64,000 nucleotides of DNA, taken from Lindgomyces ingoldianus. Taxonomy: Eukaryota; Ascomycota; Dothideomycetes; Pleosporales; Lindgomycetaceae. The notes beneath the pieces were generated by a model. The model ran no database searches and was not told where the DNA came from. It worked only from the letters and a program-made list of their open reading frames with translations. The translations under genes were made by a program, and so were the position numbers. Below are positions 11,500-23,699 of this stretch, in pieces; the stretch's first letter is position 1, and every line of letters begins with the position of its first letter. The DNA is taken from contig NW_022985174.1 of assembly GCF_010093535.1 (NCBI RefSeq), positions 941,564 through 1,005,563 on the forward strand. Reading direction: 5' to 3'.

Positions 11500-14400
11500 C
11501 CCTTTCTAAGGCAGTCTTGTTCTTAAGACTAAGTAGTTTAGCGCTTTTATATTAGTCTTTAAACTAGTTAAGACTTTAGTGTAAGTTAATTATTAACTTT
11601 TATAAGTTTTATATTTTTACCTTTTTTATACGCTTGCAACTAGGCGTCTAGTTACGCTAGCAGACTAGGCTTAGTAGGATATGCTTAGTAGAAGTCTCTT
11701 ACCTTATACAGAGCTCTAAGAAATCTGTTAGCATTATACTAGGTAGGGTTAGGATTATAGCCTACCTATAAGGCTTAGTATTAGAGACGCCTGTAGTAGA
11801 CGTAACTATCTAGAATGTCTTAAACCTGCTACTTAGGGTAACTATTAACCTTAATTAGCTCCTCTAGGGGCTTAACCTAACCTAGCAGTGTTATAGGTGC
11901 TGCCTGCTGTAGGCAGTCTACGTAGAAGATGTTGTGCATTCTTATGTATAGGGGGAGTTTAAGCTAGTACAAATAACCTCTTATGCCTATAATTAGATAG
12001 GGCCTGTACATCTACTAGTTAAGCTTCTAGCTAGGGCGCTCTATAGTAAAGCCCTTAGAGGTTACATATACCTTATTACTTACTATAAAGTTAGGCTTAC
12101 GCTACTTTTTATTTACCTAAGCTGCTTACTACTTTTAGGCTTAAGTAATACCTTTTTTTATAATCTTAATTACTTATTATATAGTGTTATAGTAGAGCTT
12201 AGCATAGCTTTAAACCTTCTTACATAAAATCTGCTTTAGCGTAGTTAGTAAGCGTCTTATATGTGCCTCTTAGTTCTAGTAGTGTGTTAAATAATAGCTA
12301 AACTTAATTTTAAATAGTAATAACTTTATTATCTTATATAGTAGAGATGCTTAAGCCTAGTCTATATAGAGCAGCAGGTCTAACTAGTTGTCTTAAAAGT
12401 AATTAATAAATAGACATAGTTACTAGTTAATATACTAATTTAGCACCTCTATGTTACTATTAGTTTAGAGATAGTAAAGTATAAAAAGCTTTTATTTAAC
12501 ACTAGTAAAGTAGTAGAGCTTATTTATAAATATTAAAGTAAACTATAGTCTATAGTTAAAAATAATTAATTAAGGGGGTCTATAGACGCGCTAGATATAG
12601 CAATAGTATAAGTCTATAGCCCCTGCAGCAGTAATAGTCTTATAGCACAGTAGTAAGAAGCAGCGCTTACTTAGATAGTTTACTATAATAAATACATTAT
12701 TATAGCTAGCTTAATTAAGTAAGAATAACTTAAAATTTATAAAAATATTTTACTATACTTACTTAAGTATTAGTAGTAGCTTAAAAAGCCTTAAGGTCTT
12801 ATCTTAAAAAATATAGCTCTACTAATAAGCTTTATAGGCGCTAATATAGGTTTTAACATTCTAGCTTATGCTTAGCTAGTAGTACTGCTTATATAGCAGC
12901 TTAGTTATTTTTTTAGTTCTAGAATGTGCAGTAAGTTATATTATATAAATAGTATAAATAAGATAAGTCCTTAGAAACTAGATAGCTAGAACTATAAGCT
13001 TCTTTTTCTTTAGTAGTAGGCCTTTAGTGTTAAGCTTTTATTATAAGCTAGAATTTTATGCTCTATTATAGTAGTATTATAGGCTTTTATAATTCTAATT
13101 AGCATCTAAGATCTAATTAATAAGCTTATATAATTAATTTATTAGTAGCAGCTTTATAAGCTTTTTATTTAGTAAAGAGGTGCTCTACAAGGCAGCGTGT
13201 AATTAAGTAATAAAACTAACACTAATCTACTTTTAGCTTAGAAAATAGTGTGTATAAGTAGCTTTATTTTTTTTTTTTATATTTTAAGCTTTTTTTACTT
13301 TTTTAATACTGTGTCTATAATAATGTTAGCAGTGCCTAGGCAGTAGGTTAGTGTAAGGTTAAAGTCTACTATTAGTATAGCCTATTATATCTAGTAAGGG
13401 GTAAGCTTATGCTTAACAGTAAAGTACTTAAAAGCTTAGTAGTTAGTAATTACTATAAATAGCTTATTTTATTATAGGCCTATTAGCTATGCTTACTACT
13501 TTTATAGACTTTAAACAACTATAAGCATCTTTTTATTATATATGTTATAATTTATTTGCAGTAGGCTTATAGTCTTAGAGTAGAACACTATAGGGCGCTA
13601 GATGCTGTTATTCTGCAGCTGTAATAGTACTTTTATAATAACTTTATTACTTATGTTAGTCTTTATACACATCTTATAATTTAGTAAGTAGTGTGTAAGG
13701 ATGTTATTTAATAGCATAAAGTTTTTAGTGTGCTTAAACATAGCTAACTTATACTCTTTTAAAGAATACTAAGTGCTACACTTAAGTAGCTTTATAAGTA
13801 GCTATATAATGTAACTATAGTTCTTAAGAAAGGCTCAGTAGAAGTTGTAGAACCTTAGAAATAACTGTAGGCTCTTAATTAAAGTTAGTATAGGCTAGTT
13901 TTAGACAGCAGCTACTTTAGTAAGGTTCTTATAGATTCTGTCTATGCTAATAATAAGACTTAGAAATTTTATTTTAGTAACTATAAATTTACTTTTTTTA
14001 AAGTTAATTTATAGGCTAGTGTCTTATAGATAATATAAGACCTTAGTAATATATGCCTTATGCTATAAAAAGTTGTCTAAGTAGATTAAAATGTTATTAA
14101 AGTAAGCTATATAAAAGTTATTAAGTAAGCTATGTAAAACCTAATTAATATATTACTAAAAAGTTATAGGGCTATTATAAAGTCTAAAAAGTAGCAGGTA
14201 ATACTTATAGTTGCTATAGTATATTTAGAAAGTAGTTAGGTCCTTAACTTTTTTAGTAAGCTAGATATAATAGAACACTTATTATATATTAAGCTTAGTA
14301 AAAACCTTAGCTGTAGCTAGCTATGTAAGCGTCTTTTAGATTAAAAGTATTAAGTAAGTATTTTTTTTATAATTATATTAAGCTTATAATAGTTTACATA

Positions 14401-15250
14401 AAACCTTTACTTTTTTTTAGCTTCTTAGTAAATAAGACTAGAAAAGTATAGCTAGCGTTGCTGTGTGTAATAAATCTGCGTTGCAGGTAGTTATCTAGAT
14501 AGTCCTTAACTAGCCTAAGCTGCTCTAAAGACATGCTGTATAGTAGGCTGCTTAATAAGGTGTTCTCTGCTATTAGCTTAATATTATAGTTAACGCTAAG
14601 TTAGTGTAGCAGTAGTTTATCTAAGTCTCTTTTTAAGAAGTAAGCTAGTGTAGCTTTAGTGTACGTAGAAGATAGTAACTTTTTAAGCATTAGCTGTTAA
14701 AGCTTATTTTTAAAATTAACTATTATAAGTGCTTAGCAGTCCTTAATTAGTTAATTAACTTTATAAACACTAATATGTCTAATTACAACATCTCTATGCC
14801 TTACATGTAGCATAAACACAGCAGCATTAATTATGTTTACTTCTAGCCCTACCTTAGTAAGTGCTTTTCTAGAGACAGCTAGTTAACATTAGTGTGCTTA
14901 ATTAGCGCTAGAGAGTATTAGTTAAAAATTAAGTTACTTTTTTATCTTTTTTAAGTTCTACTACTAATTATGCTTTTAAGTTAATTAAGGTTAGTATTAA
15001 TTAATTTTTAATATTTTTATAAACTTATTTTATTAGTTAGTGTCTACTTAATAAGATTAGTTAATCTATAAAGACATGCTACACATAGAGATAATAATAT
15101 TATGCTTATAGTCCTATGTTTAATTATTATCTAGCTACTAAATTAATTATTTTTTATAGTTAATTTAAACACTAGCCTTTTTAAAAACTTTACAGCCTAT
15201 AATTAAGTTATAACAGCTTATGTTGTAAGAGATAAAGAGTGTAAGTAGCT
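11500..15250 (-). pseudogene. C1 pol (reverse transcriptase, RNase H, integrase), RIP-degraded
   Basis: On the minus strand a gypsy reverse transcriptase is readable around 13900-14650. The catalytic YLDD box is read as YFNN at 14093-14104, within a context equivalent to LDNFCIAYLDDILIYSDN. It is followed by LINLKK-like and LGFYNFYR-like segments (about 13800-14000) and an RNase H connection with ETD read as KTD near 13650. Integrase and the C-terminal region should occupy about 11550-13100; signatures there are weak to me. Both catalytic aspartates are converted to Asn by G-to-A change, so the enzyme is dead regardless of the many stops. Confidence 0.78.
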
Positions 15251-17500
15251 AGTAGCTATTAATTACTAGATCTATGTAAAAGTACTTATCTACTTATCTA
15301 TTTAGTTAATTATTATATTCTGTAATAAGAATAGACTTAATGCTAAGCATCTTAGGCTATAGGTGCTTCTAGATTGTCTGTAGGTGTTGTAGGTGGATTA
15401 GATTATAGCTGCTAGCCCCTGTGTTAATAAGACTGTTTAAGCGTACAGTAATCCCTCTAGCAAAGATGTAGTAGAGCAGCATAAAAGGCTTACTACTAAA
15501 TAGCAGCTTATGTAGCTCTTACACTAGCGCTTTATTTATTAACTTTAAAAAGAAGACTTTCTTTAAAGTAAGTTTTTTTTTAATTTACTATTTTTACTAA
15601 AGCTTATAGTGTCTAGCTTTTACACTACTTTTATAGCCTTACTCTTAGTGTAAGTGTAAGAGTAGTTGTAACTTATATATCCTAGCTAATAGCATAAGTA
15701 GCAGGTTATAGTATTCTTTATTAAAGCTGCCTACACTTAGAGTGTTGCTAGAGTTGTTAGAGCAGTAGTAGTAGTAGTAGTAGGTTAAAGAACATTCTAA
15801 CACATAAGCTTCTTTTAACCTCTCTACGCACATTACGCGCTTAACTCTGCAGCAGACCTCTGCAGTAAAAAGGATATCTAGTAGGCTTACTTTATGTAAT
15901 TAAAAAAGCTAACTATTAAGTTATTATAGTAAGTTTTTATATGTACTTAAAGCTAACTTAATAAGGTGTTATAGATTTTATTTTTTTACTACTTAAGTAG
16001 CAGCTTAGCTTTATTTATAAAGCACATAAACTAGGCCTTAAAGTCTTTAAAATTTTAAAATAGCTTTATTTTAAGCTAGTAAAGCTTAGTTTTAGCTTTT
16101 ATTTACTAGTTAGTATTTTTAAAGTTTCTTTTTAAAAAGCTTATAATATTTTTAGTTATTACTAGCTTACTTTACTACTTTTAGACTTTAAAGTAAAGAA
16201 CTAGTTAACTTAGCGCTTAACTACTTACTTTACTTTTAGTATAGTGTACTTAAGTGTTTTTTTTCTTTATAAAGTTACTATCTATAAGTATAAAGTAGTC
16301 TATGTTATAAAGTAGCTTACTTATTAGGAGGTCTTTCTAGTAGTTAAATTTAACATTATTCTTGCCTATAAACCTAGGCAGATTCTCTGCTTTAGCTAAT
16401 AGTTTTAGCCTAGCTCCCTAGCTTATAGTACTAATATAAAAAAGGTTAGGTGTTTTTAGTGTAGCTAGGTTAAATTATAGTTGCTTTTTTAGTGTAGTTA
16501 GTGTAGGCGTGCTTTTTAGTGCTTAATAAGCTCTATTTAAGAGAAATAATTAGTTACACACTAGTATAGTAGTAGCTTTAAGTCTTTTAACTTTATTTTT
16601 ATAATTAGCTAAGTGTTTAAAAGTTTTATTTAGTAAGCTTTAAAGCTTTTATAGCTTTTTACTAACTTTTACTTACTTAGCTTTTGCTATGTTAACTACT
16701 TTAGTAAGAGTATTAGTGTAGTCTTAATAAGCTTATACTTTTAATAACTACTATAGTAGCTTATTTACTATAACTATGTAATCTACAGCTATAAGGTTTA
16801 GTAGGTCTAGGCAGAGACTAATTAAATTATAATTAGTAGTACTCTAGGTAATAGCCTCTGTTTAGAATAATAGTGCTTTTTTAGCTTACTAAGCGCGCAC
16901 GTGCGCAGTCTTAATAGCATAGTCCTTCTTAAACACATTATTAGCGTAGAACTAGGCCTAGCATAGCAGCGTCCTTAGTTTAGGCGTATAGGCGTTGCTA
17001 GTAGGCTAGGTAGTAGGATTAACATGCATTTTAATTCTTAACAGCTTTTTTATCTTAGTGCTCTTAGCTCTTTCCCTCTACTCTAGGGTCTAGCAGTCTG
17101 CAGAGGTATAGTGTAGTGTGAGCCCTAGGTCTAGTGATGGTGGGGCTGATAGTTAATTAGTAGTGGGTTTGTACGTGGGTTTGTACAGAGCCTGCGGCTC
17201 TCTTTGCGTTGTTGCGGTGGTAGTTAGTACAGTAGGCCCCTCTCTACAGTTAATTTAAACTAGAGCAGCAGCGCTTCTAGCTTAGAGCTTCTTAATAAGG
17301 TGTAATAATCTAATTATTGCTTAGTGTTGCTTTTATAGTTGCCTAGCCTAACTAGGGCTTTAAGGCAGATAGCTATTATTAATAAACTAAGGCTTAGCCT
17401 AGTTATACTAGCAGATTTGTCTAAGTAAGAGTTAGTTAGCAGATTAAGCTCTTAGAGCTAACTGCACAGTAGACTTAGATATTATGTTGCTGTTCTTTAG
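15250..17500 (-). pseudogene. C1 gag, RIP-degraded
   Basis: The minus strand after the 5' LTR holds a gag-like open region with stops at expected Gln and Trp codons. Readable stretches include MHVNPTT at about 17020-17040 and QGARLKLLAKAENLPRFIG near 16370-16420, followed by a Lys/Leu-rich helical region. The upstream part (about 17050-17260) keeps higher GC and few RIP changes. The assignment to gag is by position and by similarity between C1 and C2 (48432-50659); I do not recognise a zinc knuckle. Confidence 0.6.
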
Positions 17501-17524
17501 CTAAATAAGATAATTTTAGTATAA

Positions 17525-17799
17525 TATAATAATAAGCACTGTCTCTACTACTGTATAGAGCTAGGGAAGTAAGGTAGAGTAGGTTAGCTCTATTTTAGCT
17601 ACACTAAGATAGAGAGAAGAAAGAGAGCTTTAAGGGCAGCTCTGCAGAAGAAGTGCTTACAGCGCTAAGGCGCTAGTAAGGACGCTAGCGCTAAGCAAAC
17701 TAATAGCGTTGCGCCAGTCGCACCCCCTATATCCTGATTGGCTGCACGGGCAGCTCGTCATGTGACGCGCGACAGAGCTCTCTGCGTAGGACCGTCACA
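17525..17799 (-). repeat. C-family LTR, 5' LTR of C1
   Basis: 275 bp. Its outer end on the plus strand reads TATAATAATAAGC where the other LTR has TGTGATGACAAGC, i.e. RIP changed the terminal bases; the other end GACCGTCACA is unchanged. Followed by the CTAAG target duplication. Confidence 0.88.
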
Positions 17800-18074
17800 C
17801 TAAGTAGCATTTAGCTTTCTAAAGAGCTGTAATACTATTTGTATATCTTGCAACATATATACCTCTAATTCTGTCTAACAGGACTGTTTAACCTTAGCCC
17901 CTTACTGCTGCATAAAGGGTAAACTATAATCTAGTTATCCTAAGACAACCTTTATTAGCCTAATAGCCTGTACGTAGGACTGTACACCCTACCGGTTGGC
18001 CTCTACCACCCGTCCTACTTCCCCCTAGGAATATCATAAGACCTAAGTGCTTCTACAAAGCAAGGATTGTAACA
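17800..18074 (+). repeat. B-family LTR, second part (3' LTR of B1)
   Basis: Begins with the duplicated CTAAG and continues the interrupted LTR to its end ...CAAGGATTGTAACA, the reverse complement of the B2 LTR start at 32981. Un-RIPed patches (about 17960-18060) alternate with RIPed ones. Confidence 0.87.
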
Positions 18075-19600
18075 TACAGCAGGTAGACACTTAGGTAAAA
18101 GATGTAAACAGTATTTAGGAATACATAGACCTTTTAGACAACTTTGCTACTTAAACCTAATAGATTATTAACTAGATCTAGTTTAAAGTCTATAAAGACC
18201 TAATTAGTTGCGCTATTAATAAAGGCACTATTAAAACCTAGGCTTAGCTTTAAACTAAAGTACATAAGCTTACCTAGGATCCTCTTCTAACGCAATATAA
18301 GAACTACTATTACTTTTAAAACATAGAGTAGAAAGTAGGTAATACATTTAACACTTTTATTACCTAGCTATTTTAGTAAGAAGGCCTTTTAACACACACT
18401 TCTTTCTAAACTTCTAATAAAGAGAAACTTTATAAAATTAAAATTACTTTTATATAGAGCTGCCTTTTAAAATCTATGTAAAGAGAAATGTAGCATAATA
18501 GCTTACTTAAGTCTGTAAACACTTAGCTAGAGTTTAAGCGCGCTGTACGCAACACTAAAACTATTACTTGCTCTAAGTAAGCTTTAATAACGCTCTAGGC
18601 TAGCTCTAGAGATGCTTTAACTTAGAAAAAAAAAGCAGTTTTACTCTACCTTAAACTCTTAATAGTAGTAAAAAGATAAAAGATAAGACTAGAAGCTTGT
18701 AAGCTAATTAATAAGCAACTAACAGTTTTTAGTATAAAGGACTAATACTGCTGTAACAACGCCTTAAGAGACCTTTAGTAAATATAAGCTCTACTAAAAA
18801 AAACTAATTTAACTAGAAAGACAATAATAGCATAAAAAAAAAGCCCTAGTTGTAAATCTCACATGCTTGTAACTAGGGCCTAAATTAAATAGTAAGCAGC
18901 TTTATATTATAGTTTAAGTGCAGCTTAAACTTTCTAACAGCAGAACAACTATCTTCTGCAGCCTTTATAACATAGGTGCTAAATTAAACCTAATAAACAC
19001 TAGTGTTATTTAGAAATATAGCCTTTTATGTAAGCACTACTATAAAAAGCTTAACATAAGCTTTATTAATAATTACTAATTATAGTTAAGATTACTATAT
19101 AATCTTTCTCTTATTTACATAGATAATAGGGGTACTAATAAAGAAGTTAGCTTTTAAAAATTTTAGTTAGCTAATTTTTTAAGTTATAACTTAATTTTAA
19201 GGTATCTTTAGCTATAAAAAGCTAACCTTAAAATTTATTTTAAAGATAGTACATTTAAGTAGTAAAAGAATAATAATAGTAAAATTTAGTTAGTATTTGC
19301 TAAGAAGCTTCTAAAGGACTTTAGTTCTAAAAAGACTGCATATGTGCTGCACTTTACTTCTTATACTATTTAACTAATAAGCAATAATGTTAAAAAGGAA
19401 GCTCTTTTAGAGAAACTGCTTTAGGGACACCCTAAACCTGCTCTACAAGCCCCTAGGCCTAGTGGCGACATAGTGCAGAATGCAGAGTACTTTTATTATT
19501 AAAGGCTGCTTTAGTTAAAGAAGTACATGCTTAAAATTTAAAAGTATTTTTAAAAGTGTGTTAAAACATTTTTAAAGCTTTTATAGCTTCTTAAAGCTAT
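18075..19600 (+). pseudogene. G gag, RIP-degraded, 5'-truncated
   Basis: Translation gives a Leu/Lys/Thr-rich helical protein of gag type, with repeated stops at expected Trp/Gln. A short Cys/His-containing segment near 18845-18870 (PSCKSHML) may be what remains of a zinc knuckle. The start is lost to the B1 insertion at 18074. The call rests mainly on position just upstream of a clear pol and on composition. Confidence 0.6.
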
Positions 19601-22600
19601 AGCCTATTATGTAGTAGCTAGTATCTATAATTAAGGCTACTGCTAGGCTACACTGCTTACAGGCGTTGCCTAAGTACTTCCTAACAACAGTAATAAGTAT
19701 CTAGGCACTAATAATGCTAACAACACTCTAGACCTTAAAGAACTTGCGCATGTTCTCTCTAAGTTCTACTCTTAGTAGTACACTTTTAGTAAACATTATA
19801 TAAATATCTTTAAGCTAAATAGTAAGCATAATTATGCTATAAAAATTAAAAAAGGAAAGAAGATTTTAAACCTTCTAATCTATAACCTTTTCTGCTATAA
19901 ACTAGATATCCTGTAGGAATACCTTAATGCAGCCTAGGAGAAGGGTTAGATACGCCTAAGCAGGTTGCTAGCAGGTGCTCCTATCCTCTTTGTCCTAAAA
20001 CTAGATAGGATACTGTAACTTTATGTTAACTATTAAAGTCTTAATAAAATTATAATTAAAAACTAATATTTTATTTTACTTATAAGTAAAATGTTAAATT
20101 GCCTATTAAAAGCTAAAGTTTTTATAAGCTTAACCTTTATAACACCTACTATAGGCTTTGCATTAAAGAAGAGGATAAGTAAAAGACTGCTTTTAAAACA
20201 TAGTATAGGCATTTTAAGTACCTTATTATGCTTTTTAGCCTAGCTAATGCCTTAGCTACCTTTTAGTCCTATATCTATAGGGCTTTAGAAGGCTTATTAG
20301 ATAGAACATGTGTTATCTATCTAAACAACATCTTTATTTACTTTAAAAATAAAAAGGACTATAAGCAACATGTCTTTAAAGTTTTTAATTAACTAGTAAA
20401 ATAAAAACTATATTATAAAGCATTTAAATATTTTTTTAAAATAAAAGCTGTTAAGTTCCTAGGCTTTATAGTTATACTAAAAAGTGTAGTAATAAACTTA
20501 TTACATATCTAGATAATTAAGAAATAGCTTAAGCTAAAAAGCTTTAAGGACATCTAAGTATTTCTAGGCTTTATAAACTTTTATTAAAGATTTGTTTATA
20601 ATTACTTAGAGATTATACGCCTACTAGTTAACTATATAATAGCTACTTAAGCTCTAAGTCTACTCTATAAGGGCTTTAACTTAAAAAAGAAGAAGAAAGT
20701 AAAGTAGAATTATAAAAGTTTTATAAAGTAGTACTAAGAATAGTTCTAGCCTAAAAAGGCCTATAACACCTTCTTAACTTTTAAGTTAAAATTTATAAAT
20801 ACTTTAGTTTTTTAGCACTTTAATTTATTAAAGCTAGTTATAATTATTATAGACGCTTTTAAGTTTGCTATAGCAGTAATACTGCTCTAGCCTTAGTTCT
20901 TTAAGCTAGCAGTAAATTACTACTAGAGGCCTATAGCCTTCTAGAGCTGTAAGTTAAGCAGCTTATAACTTTATTAGCATATGCACAACAAGAAGTTGTG
21001 CGTAATTATAAAGAGCTTTAAACATTAAAAGCACTACTTAGAGTACACTTTAAGCATAATCTAAGTACTTTTTAATTATAATAATCTACACTATTTTATA
21101 ATAATAAAAAAGCTCTCCCTTAAGTAAGCCTACTAGGCAGAAGAGCTAGCGCAGTTTAATTTTAAGATTAAATATAAGCTAGGTCTAAAAAACCTAGCTA
21201 ACAGACTATTTAAAAAACCTAATTATATAAAAAAGGTTTTTTTAAAAGAAGCAAAATTACTATAAAACATAATGCTTCTAACTTTATAGTAAAAGCTTTA
21301 GGTGTAGATAATTTAAACATCTACAGCTTATTATGCTAGTTAGGCAGCATGTAGTATAACTTCTTCTAACAGTAACCTAGCAAGGTGCTATACTATACCT
21401 AGGGAATCCCTAAATTTACCTAATATAATGTTAATTATTAAAGGTACACTTTTATTAACCTAACCTATTATTCCTATAGACTATAGCAGTTACAAGGCAG
21501 TTAATTCTAAAGCGCTGTAGGTTCTTTATAGAGAACCTATAATGCAATAACAGACCTAAGATGTTATAGAGGAGTTTTTTTATTACTTTTATATCTATAA
21601 AATGTTATTACTAAACTATCTTACTATTACAGCTATGTAAAATAAAAACGCCTATGCTTTAAAAGTTCTAAAACGTCTTTTTAAGTATATTAAGTAAGTA
21701 CAAAAAACTAATAAAGCCTATTAGTTAAATGCGCTTTTAATAGAAAGGAAAGTAGGTAAAGTAAAAAAAAGCACCCTATTTTAGAAGCATAACTCTATAA
21801 GTGTCCTGCGTAGGAATAGAAGAGTGTAAATTTTAGATAATAAAGCCTTATGTTAAAATATCTTAACAAAGAACTACAACAACTTTATAAAAAAGTATTA
21901 TAGTGTTAAAAAGACTATAGACCTTTTTAAAAGGAAATACTACTAGCTGTACCTTTACTGTAATGTTTACAAGTATGTTATAAGGTGCACACTATGCTAG
22001 CTAAATAAGATTTAGCAGCATAAGCTTTAAAAGTTACTAAAACTTTTACCTCTACTTACTTTTTTATAAAGGCACTACTTACTAGACTTTATTACTAACT
22101 TGCTAAAGTTAAGAGACTTTATAAGTAGCACTTATAACTTAATTCTAGTACTTGTTAACTACTTTTTAAAGTATGTCTAGTACTTTTCTGTTACTAAGAC
22201 TATTATAGTAAGAAAACTAGCTACCCTTCTAAAAAAGTAATTCTTTATAAAGATAAGACTACTAGATACTCTTATTTTTAATTATAGTTTAATTTTTATT
22301 AGTTAGTTTTAGTTAAACATCTACTTCTACTTAAAGATTAACTACTAGCTTAGTATAGCTTTTTATCTTTAAACTAATAAGTAAACTAAGTGTTAAAATA
22401 AAAAATTAAAGTTATTTTTATAGTTATACTTAAACTACTAGTATAATAATTAGTGCAAGCTGCTACTATACATAGAGTATGCTTACAACTCTAAGAAACA
22501 CTCCTTCTACAGTAAATGCCTAATACGCGTAGCGTACAGGGTCACCTTAAAGGGCTTTAATAGGGTTAAGGATAATTATTAGCTTAGGCGCTTACTCTAA

Positions 22601-23180
22601 GTATAGAATAAGTCTAGAAAGGCACTAGCCTTATAGAACTAAGTAGTTACTTATCTCTTAAGATAAAATAAGTAATAGGAAGCTGCACACTTATGCTTTA
22701 AGCAGGTGCAGCAGCACTAGGTTAAATAGTATAACACTAAGCATTTAAAAAAGCACTTTAGTGTAGGAGATTAAGTTATTTTAAGGTTAAAGCATATTAA
22801 AACATAGTATCTATTAAAGAAGCTTAATACAACATACTTAAAACCTTTTAAAGTACTTAAGAAAATTAAGAAGCTAGCATACTAGCTAAACTTACTATAA
22901 TTAATGTAAAAGATTTATTTTATCTTCTATGTTTTACTACTAGAGTAATAGAATAAGCCTTTTTAAGAAAAGCCTTTCTAGCCTAGGCCTGTACACGTTC
23001 TAGAGATAGATAGTAGAGACTGCTATAAAGTTAAAAGAATTCTTAAACATAAAGATTTAAAGGTAAGATAATAGTTTTTTATAAAGTAGCTTAAGTAGCT
23101 TTTTAAAGACTCTACTTAAAAACCTAAAAAACACTTTAATAACTATAAGAAAGTTTTTTAAGATTATTAGCTTACCTTAC
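19600..23180 (+). pseudogene. G pol: reverse transcriptase, RNase H, integrase, chromodomain (degraded)
   Basis: Reverse transcriptase: FVLKLDRIL (about 19990-20020), LNKIIIKN (about 20040-20070), and the catalytic box YLNN in place of YLDD at 20318-20329, followed by IFIYFKN. LGFINFYRRF-like sequence lies at about 20565-20600. RNase H has ETDASKFAIAVIL read with changes at about 20840-20885. Integrase runs about 21900-22790: a zinc segment with YKYVIRCTLC, then LLDFITNLLK, then the TAFYLQTN segment (TAFHPQTD in intact relatives). A chromodomain is readable at about 22990-23180 (KRILKHKDLK ... NYKKVFQDY). Both catalytic reverse transcriptase aspartates are lost. Stops are mainly at Trp and Gln positions. 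Confidence 0.85.
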
Positions 23181-23699
23181 ATAATACATTATAATAAAAG
23201 TAATAGCTAAACGCTACACCTGCAGGTACCCTTTAGGGGACAACTGCACTAACTTTAGCACTTGCAGTAAAACCTAATGTAATCTAAACTCTACAACATA
23301 AAAATTACTAAAAAAAGTTAGCATATAAAGATAAAGTAATAACTTATACTTCTTACTATAAAATTTTAACTTTATGCAGCTTATAAAGTTATAACCTAGA
23401 GTAGGGTATAAATGTCTGTATTAAAGGTACTGTCTAGGGCCCTACTAGACCTAGAGAGGTCCTAGGTGAAGTCTAGACTAGGTATTATCTATATATATAA
23501 CAGAAACATCCTAAAGATTTCTAAAAACATTGCTAGCTACTTTTTTAGTAGAATAAAAGTTTTATGCGCTCTTAATCTATTTATGCTGTACTAGACTACT
23601 AATTTATAACTAGTAAGCTTACCTTCTTAGCAGTAGGTATATTTAGCCTATAGTAGTACTACTGTTTCTTCTAGTTAGTTGCGTAGCTGTCTTTAAGAA

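Larger units (their letters stand above)
11221..17799 (-). mobile_element. Complete Ty3/gypsy retrotransposon C1
   Basis: A 6579-bp element with two 275-bp LTRs (11221-11495 and 17525-17799) flanked by CTAAG on both sides (11216-11220 and 17800-17804), inserted into the LTR of B1. Coding direction is minus: gag near the right LTR, then protease, reverse transcriptase, RNase H and integrase towards the left LTR, with a purine tract (rc of 11496-11507) next to the left LTR. Copies C2, C3 and C4 share the sequence. The internal region is heavily RIPed; parts of gag (about 17050-17260) and the LTRs are less affected. Confidence 0.9.
9124..18074 (+). mobile_element. Ty3/gypsy retrotransposon B1, 3' part, split by C1
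   Basis: Plus-strand 3' part of the family represented in full by B2 (32981-40724, minus strand). It begins inside the integrase at 9124, where D1 was inserted, runs through integrase core and chromodomain, a 3' untranslated stretch (10300-10897) and a purine tract (GGAAGAAGGGGCAGCG), and ends in an LTR. That LTR is split at 11220 by the complete element C1 and resumes at 17800 with the 5-bp duplication CTAAG. B1 abuts the gag of G at 18075, so B1 probably inserted into G. Confidence 0.85.

Noticed and set aside
15645..15833. 62-codon minus frame with a Tyr run
   Set aside because: Produced by a TAG/CTA triplet repeat (about 15760-15783) in C1 gag; not conserved as a frame in C2.
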